Positions 13,709 to 13,813 of a stretch of 13,813 bases of DNA are shown in pieces (the stretch's first letter is position 1; each line of letters starts with the position of its first letter). The notes under the pieces were generated by a model, which was not told the origin of the DNA, did not search any database, and was given only the letters and a program-made list of their open reading frames with translations. The stretch is from the NCBI GenBank assembly GCA_030667645.1, contig DAOUVM010000022.1, forward strand, positions 1 to 13,813. The letters are read 5' to 3'. A program made the translations under genes and the position numbers. Source of the stretch: Ardenticatenales bacterium (GTDB taxonomy: Bacteria > Chloroflexota > Anaerolineae > Promineifilales > UBA4811).

Positions 13709-13798
13709 GCTCAACGGCGGGCGTGGGAATTGCTCCCCACACCTTGTCGCTCATTCGCCCCAGAGGGGACGCAATGAGTCGGAGGGCATTCTCACCTT

Positions 13799-13804
13799 AA
13801 TTTA
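13799..13804 (-). promoter_or_regulatory. possible -10 box for the AOR leader
   Basis: TAAATT on the minus strand (context GGATAAATTAAGG) lies about 7 nt before the point where the structured leader begins (near 13792). Its -35 partner would lie beyond the window edge, so the call cannot be completed. Confidence 0.3.
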
Positions 13805-13813
13805 TCCGAAACG

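Larger units (their letters stand above)
13458..13792 (-). promoter_or_regulatory. structured 5' leader of AOR, candidate riboswitch/attenuator
   Basis: About 335 nt with no convincing ORF precede AOR. On the minus strand, GCCCTCC (13781-13787) can pair with GGAGGC (13700-13705), closing a region with two internal hairpins: CTCATT/AATGAG with CCCC/GGGG, and GTGGG/CCCAC. The same downstream strand, AAAGGAGGCGGTCC (13695-13708), can instead pair with GGACTGCCTCTTTT (13634-13647) in a longer helix that runs into a U-rich tract. The two pairings exclude each other. A near-duplicate, GGTGAG-A-TGCC-TC, appears at both competing partner sites. This is the architecture of a transcription riboswitch. 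A molybdenum/tungsten-cofactor (Moco/Tuco) class is a natural guess from the gene downstream, but no class consensus was matched. Confidence 0.55.

Noticed and set aside
13384..13800. 138-aa plus-strand ORF in the AOR leader
   Set aside because: It covers the structured leader on the opposite strand and shows no recognisable protein features.

Overview
The window carries nine protein-coding segments and one tRNA, all bacterial in style. Several traits fit a Chloroflexota (Anaerolineae-like) bacterium: high GC, sigma70-type promoters, a T-box in front of thrS, leaderless promoters, a ComEC with an eroded nuclease domain, and a tungsten-type aldehyde ferredoxin oxidoreductase (AOR) beside a MoaD-like protein. 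This assignment is inference from gene content, not from a marker gene.

Layout. Positions 1-2109 (minus strand) hold thrS, nearly complete and cut by the window edge, behind a threonine T-box riboswitch and a consensus promoter. Positions 2187-2329 hold a tRNA-Val(GAC) gene with its own promoter and terminator. Positions 2350-2494 hold a long imperfect palindrome. Positions 2590-5922 (minus) hold an M1-family metallopeptidase lipoprotein and, upstream of it, a B12-binding radical SAM protein. Positions 6028-7661 hold a divergent pair: a short protein of unknown function (minus) and holB, DNA polymerase III delta' (plus). Each is preceded by a promoter whose -10 box lies exactly 6 nt before the ATG, so both mRNAs look leaderless. 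A PAS-histidine kinase (minus, 7594-8691) overlaps the 3' end of holB. comEC (plus, 8939-11311) follows. The right end (minus, 11369 to about 13792) is an AOR locus: a long structured leader, an AOR reading frame interrupted by one in-frame TGA, and a MoaD-like sulfur carrier protein.

How the genes work together. thrS and tRNA-Val are translation genes, and thrS expression should rise when tRNA-Thr is uncharged. holB and comEC serve DNA replication and DNA uptake. The AOR and the MoaD-like protein form a likely functional pair: the small protein would supply sulfur for the dithiolene of the pterin cofactor that AOR binds. The AOR leader contains two mutually exclusive pairings of one strand, one of which ends in a U-rich tract, so it looks like a transcription-attenuating riboswitch.

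Most worth following up are the AOR leader, the single TGA in the AOR frame, the metal-site loss in ComEC, the back-to-back leaderless promoters and the ThrRS that lacks a TGS domain. No CRISPR array, transposase, prophage or toxin-antitoxin pair was seen.
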